Assembly (NCBI GenBank): GCA_003216725.1
Contig: QCIL01000001.1
Coordinates: 102,812 to 166,811 of the forward strand
Direction of reading: 5' to 3'
DNA: 64,000 nt
From: Prochlorococcus sp. AG-402-L18
GTDB taxonomy: Bacteria > Cyanobacteriota > Cyanobacteriia > PCC-6307 > Cyanobiaceae
Below, piece after piece: positions 62,911-64,000 of this stretch (its first letter is position 1; every line of letters starts with the position of its first letter). The notes under the pieces were generated by a model. That model did not search any database and was not told where the DNA came from. It was given only the letters and a program-made list of their open reading frames with translations. The position numbers were made by a program, and so were the translations under genes.

Positions 62911-64000
62911 GTGCATAATATTCATAAAGGTAGCCCTTTACCTCTGGGTAGTTCTCAAACTTCAAAAGGTGTAAATTTCTCATTAATAGCTACTAATGCA
63001 GAATATGTTGAAATTTTGTTGTTTGATAATAAAGATTCAATTAGTCCAAATTCAATATTTAAATTAGATCAAAGACATAAAACAGGTCATTACTGGCATG
63101 CTGAAATATACGATTTAGGTGAAGGTTGTATTTACGCATTTAAAGTAACCCAAAAAAGCAATGGAGTGAATACTAATTATGAGAGGAAAATTTTACTCGA
63201 TCCTTGCTCAAGAGGGATCACTGGATGGGGGAAATATGAAAGAAAAAAAGCATTGAACAATAATGATAATAGTAATTCATGTCTTAAAAGCGTAGTTTGT
63301 GATAGGAAATTATTTAATTTTAAAGATTACCCAAGGCCGAATCATTCTTGGGAAGACACAATTATTTATGAACTTCATATTAAAGCCTTTACTGAATCTA
63401 TTGATAGTGATGAAAGTTGTTTTAAAAAGTTTTTAAAAAAAATACCATATCTTAAAAAACTTGGTATTACTACAATTGAGTTATTACCAGTATTTTGTTT
63501 TGATCCTAGTGATGCTCCTAATGGGTTAAAGAATTTTTGGGGTTATAGTCCGATAAGTTGGTTTACTCCGCACTTCGAGTATCTTTCTAATGAATCTGCT
63601 AAAAAAAACCGAGAAGAATTTAGAAATTTAGTGGAAGAATGTCATAAAGAAAAGATTGAAGTTATTTTGGATGTCGTTTATAACCATACATCTGAAGGGA
63701 ATTCTCAAGGACCTGTATTATCTTGGAAAGGTATTGATGAAAATCTTTATTATTTCATCGATAAAAATAAAAATTACCAAGACGTCTCAGGTTGTGGCAA
63801 TACCATTGCAGCCAATAGAGGATTAGTAAGAAAAATAATAATTGAATCATTAAAGTGTTGGGCGAATGAATTAGGAGTGGATGGTTTTAGATTTGATTTA
63901 GGAATTGCATTATCAAGGGGAGAAAATCTCAATCCTCTTGATAATCCACCAATCTTTGAAGATATTGAATGTGAACCTGAACTTTCCGATATTAAATTAA
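62911..64000 (+). CDS. glgX: Glycogen debranching enzyme / isoamylase-type GH13, N-terminal part (runs off window end; GTG start)
   Basis: MHNIHKGSPLPLGSSQTSKGVNFSLIATNAEYVEILLFD... IIYELHIKAFTES, NFWGYSPISWFTPHFEY, VILDVVYNHTSEGN, DGFRFDLG. Confidence 0.92.
   Translation, partial: MHNIHKGSPLPLGSSQTSKGVNFSLIATNAEYVEILLFDNKDSISPNSIFKLDQRHKTGHYWHAEIYDLGEGCIYAFKVTQKSNGVNTNYERKILLDPCSRGITGWGKYERKKALNNNDNSNSCLKSVVCDRKLFNFKDYPRPNHSWEDTIIYELHIKAFTESIDSDESCFKKFLKKIPYLKKLGITTIELLPVFCFDPSDAPNGLKNFWGYSPISWFTPHFEYLSNESAKKNREEFRNLVEECHKEKIEVILDVVYNHTSEGNSQGPVLSWKGIDENLYYFIDKNKNYQDVSGCGNTIAANRGLVRKIIIESLKCWANELGVDGFRFDLGIALSRGENLNPLDNPPIFEDIECEPELSDIKL

Noticed and set aside
1-64000. CRISPR arrays, prophage, transposases, integrases, toxin-antitoxin modules
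   Set aside because: Scanned for spaced direct repeats and hallmark proteins; none seen, in line with a streamlined genome.

Overview
This 64 kb AT-rich window looks like chromosome from a high-light-adapted Prochlorococcus. The evidence is gene content: sodN/sodX plus a nickel transporter, hli, a clpR/clpP pair, ftn2/zipN, and compact core gene order. No gene names were looked up; all calls come from reading protein motifs in the ORFs and intergenic DNA. Most of the window is core housekeeping: ftsH (partial), ribD, cobL, nadK, pheS, surE, ribF, thiE/thiS, larB, ispF, trmD, era, phoH, rpsP, ffh, ftn2, pdhA, a group 2 sigma factor, nnr, mnmA, lnt, an FKBP isomerase, sodN, trpC, lpdA, trmH-like, murA, argD, folC, miaB, ddl, ftsQ, ftsZ, panB, hemW, clpR/clpP, ilvC, cobD, hupB and glgX (partial). 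RNA genes are tRNA-Leu(CAA), tRNA-His(GTG) and the SRP RNA ffs. The clearest accessory segment is a ~9 kb glycan-type islet between ispF and trmD (about 11.8-21.0 kb). Within it, four tightly packed genes (YvcK/CofD-like, HAD phosphatase/mutase-like, GlfT2-like GT2, GlmU-N-like nucleotidyltransferase) are the best candidate for an undescribed pathway. Other leads: sodX and a trmH-like gene, whose conserved N-termini extend upstream of any ATG/GTG/TTG start; an unannotated pair of overlapping 35-aa membrane microproteins downstream of murA; and a GC-rich element upstream of hupB that could be a structured RNA or a 20-codon leader.
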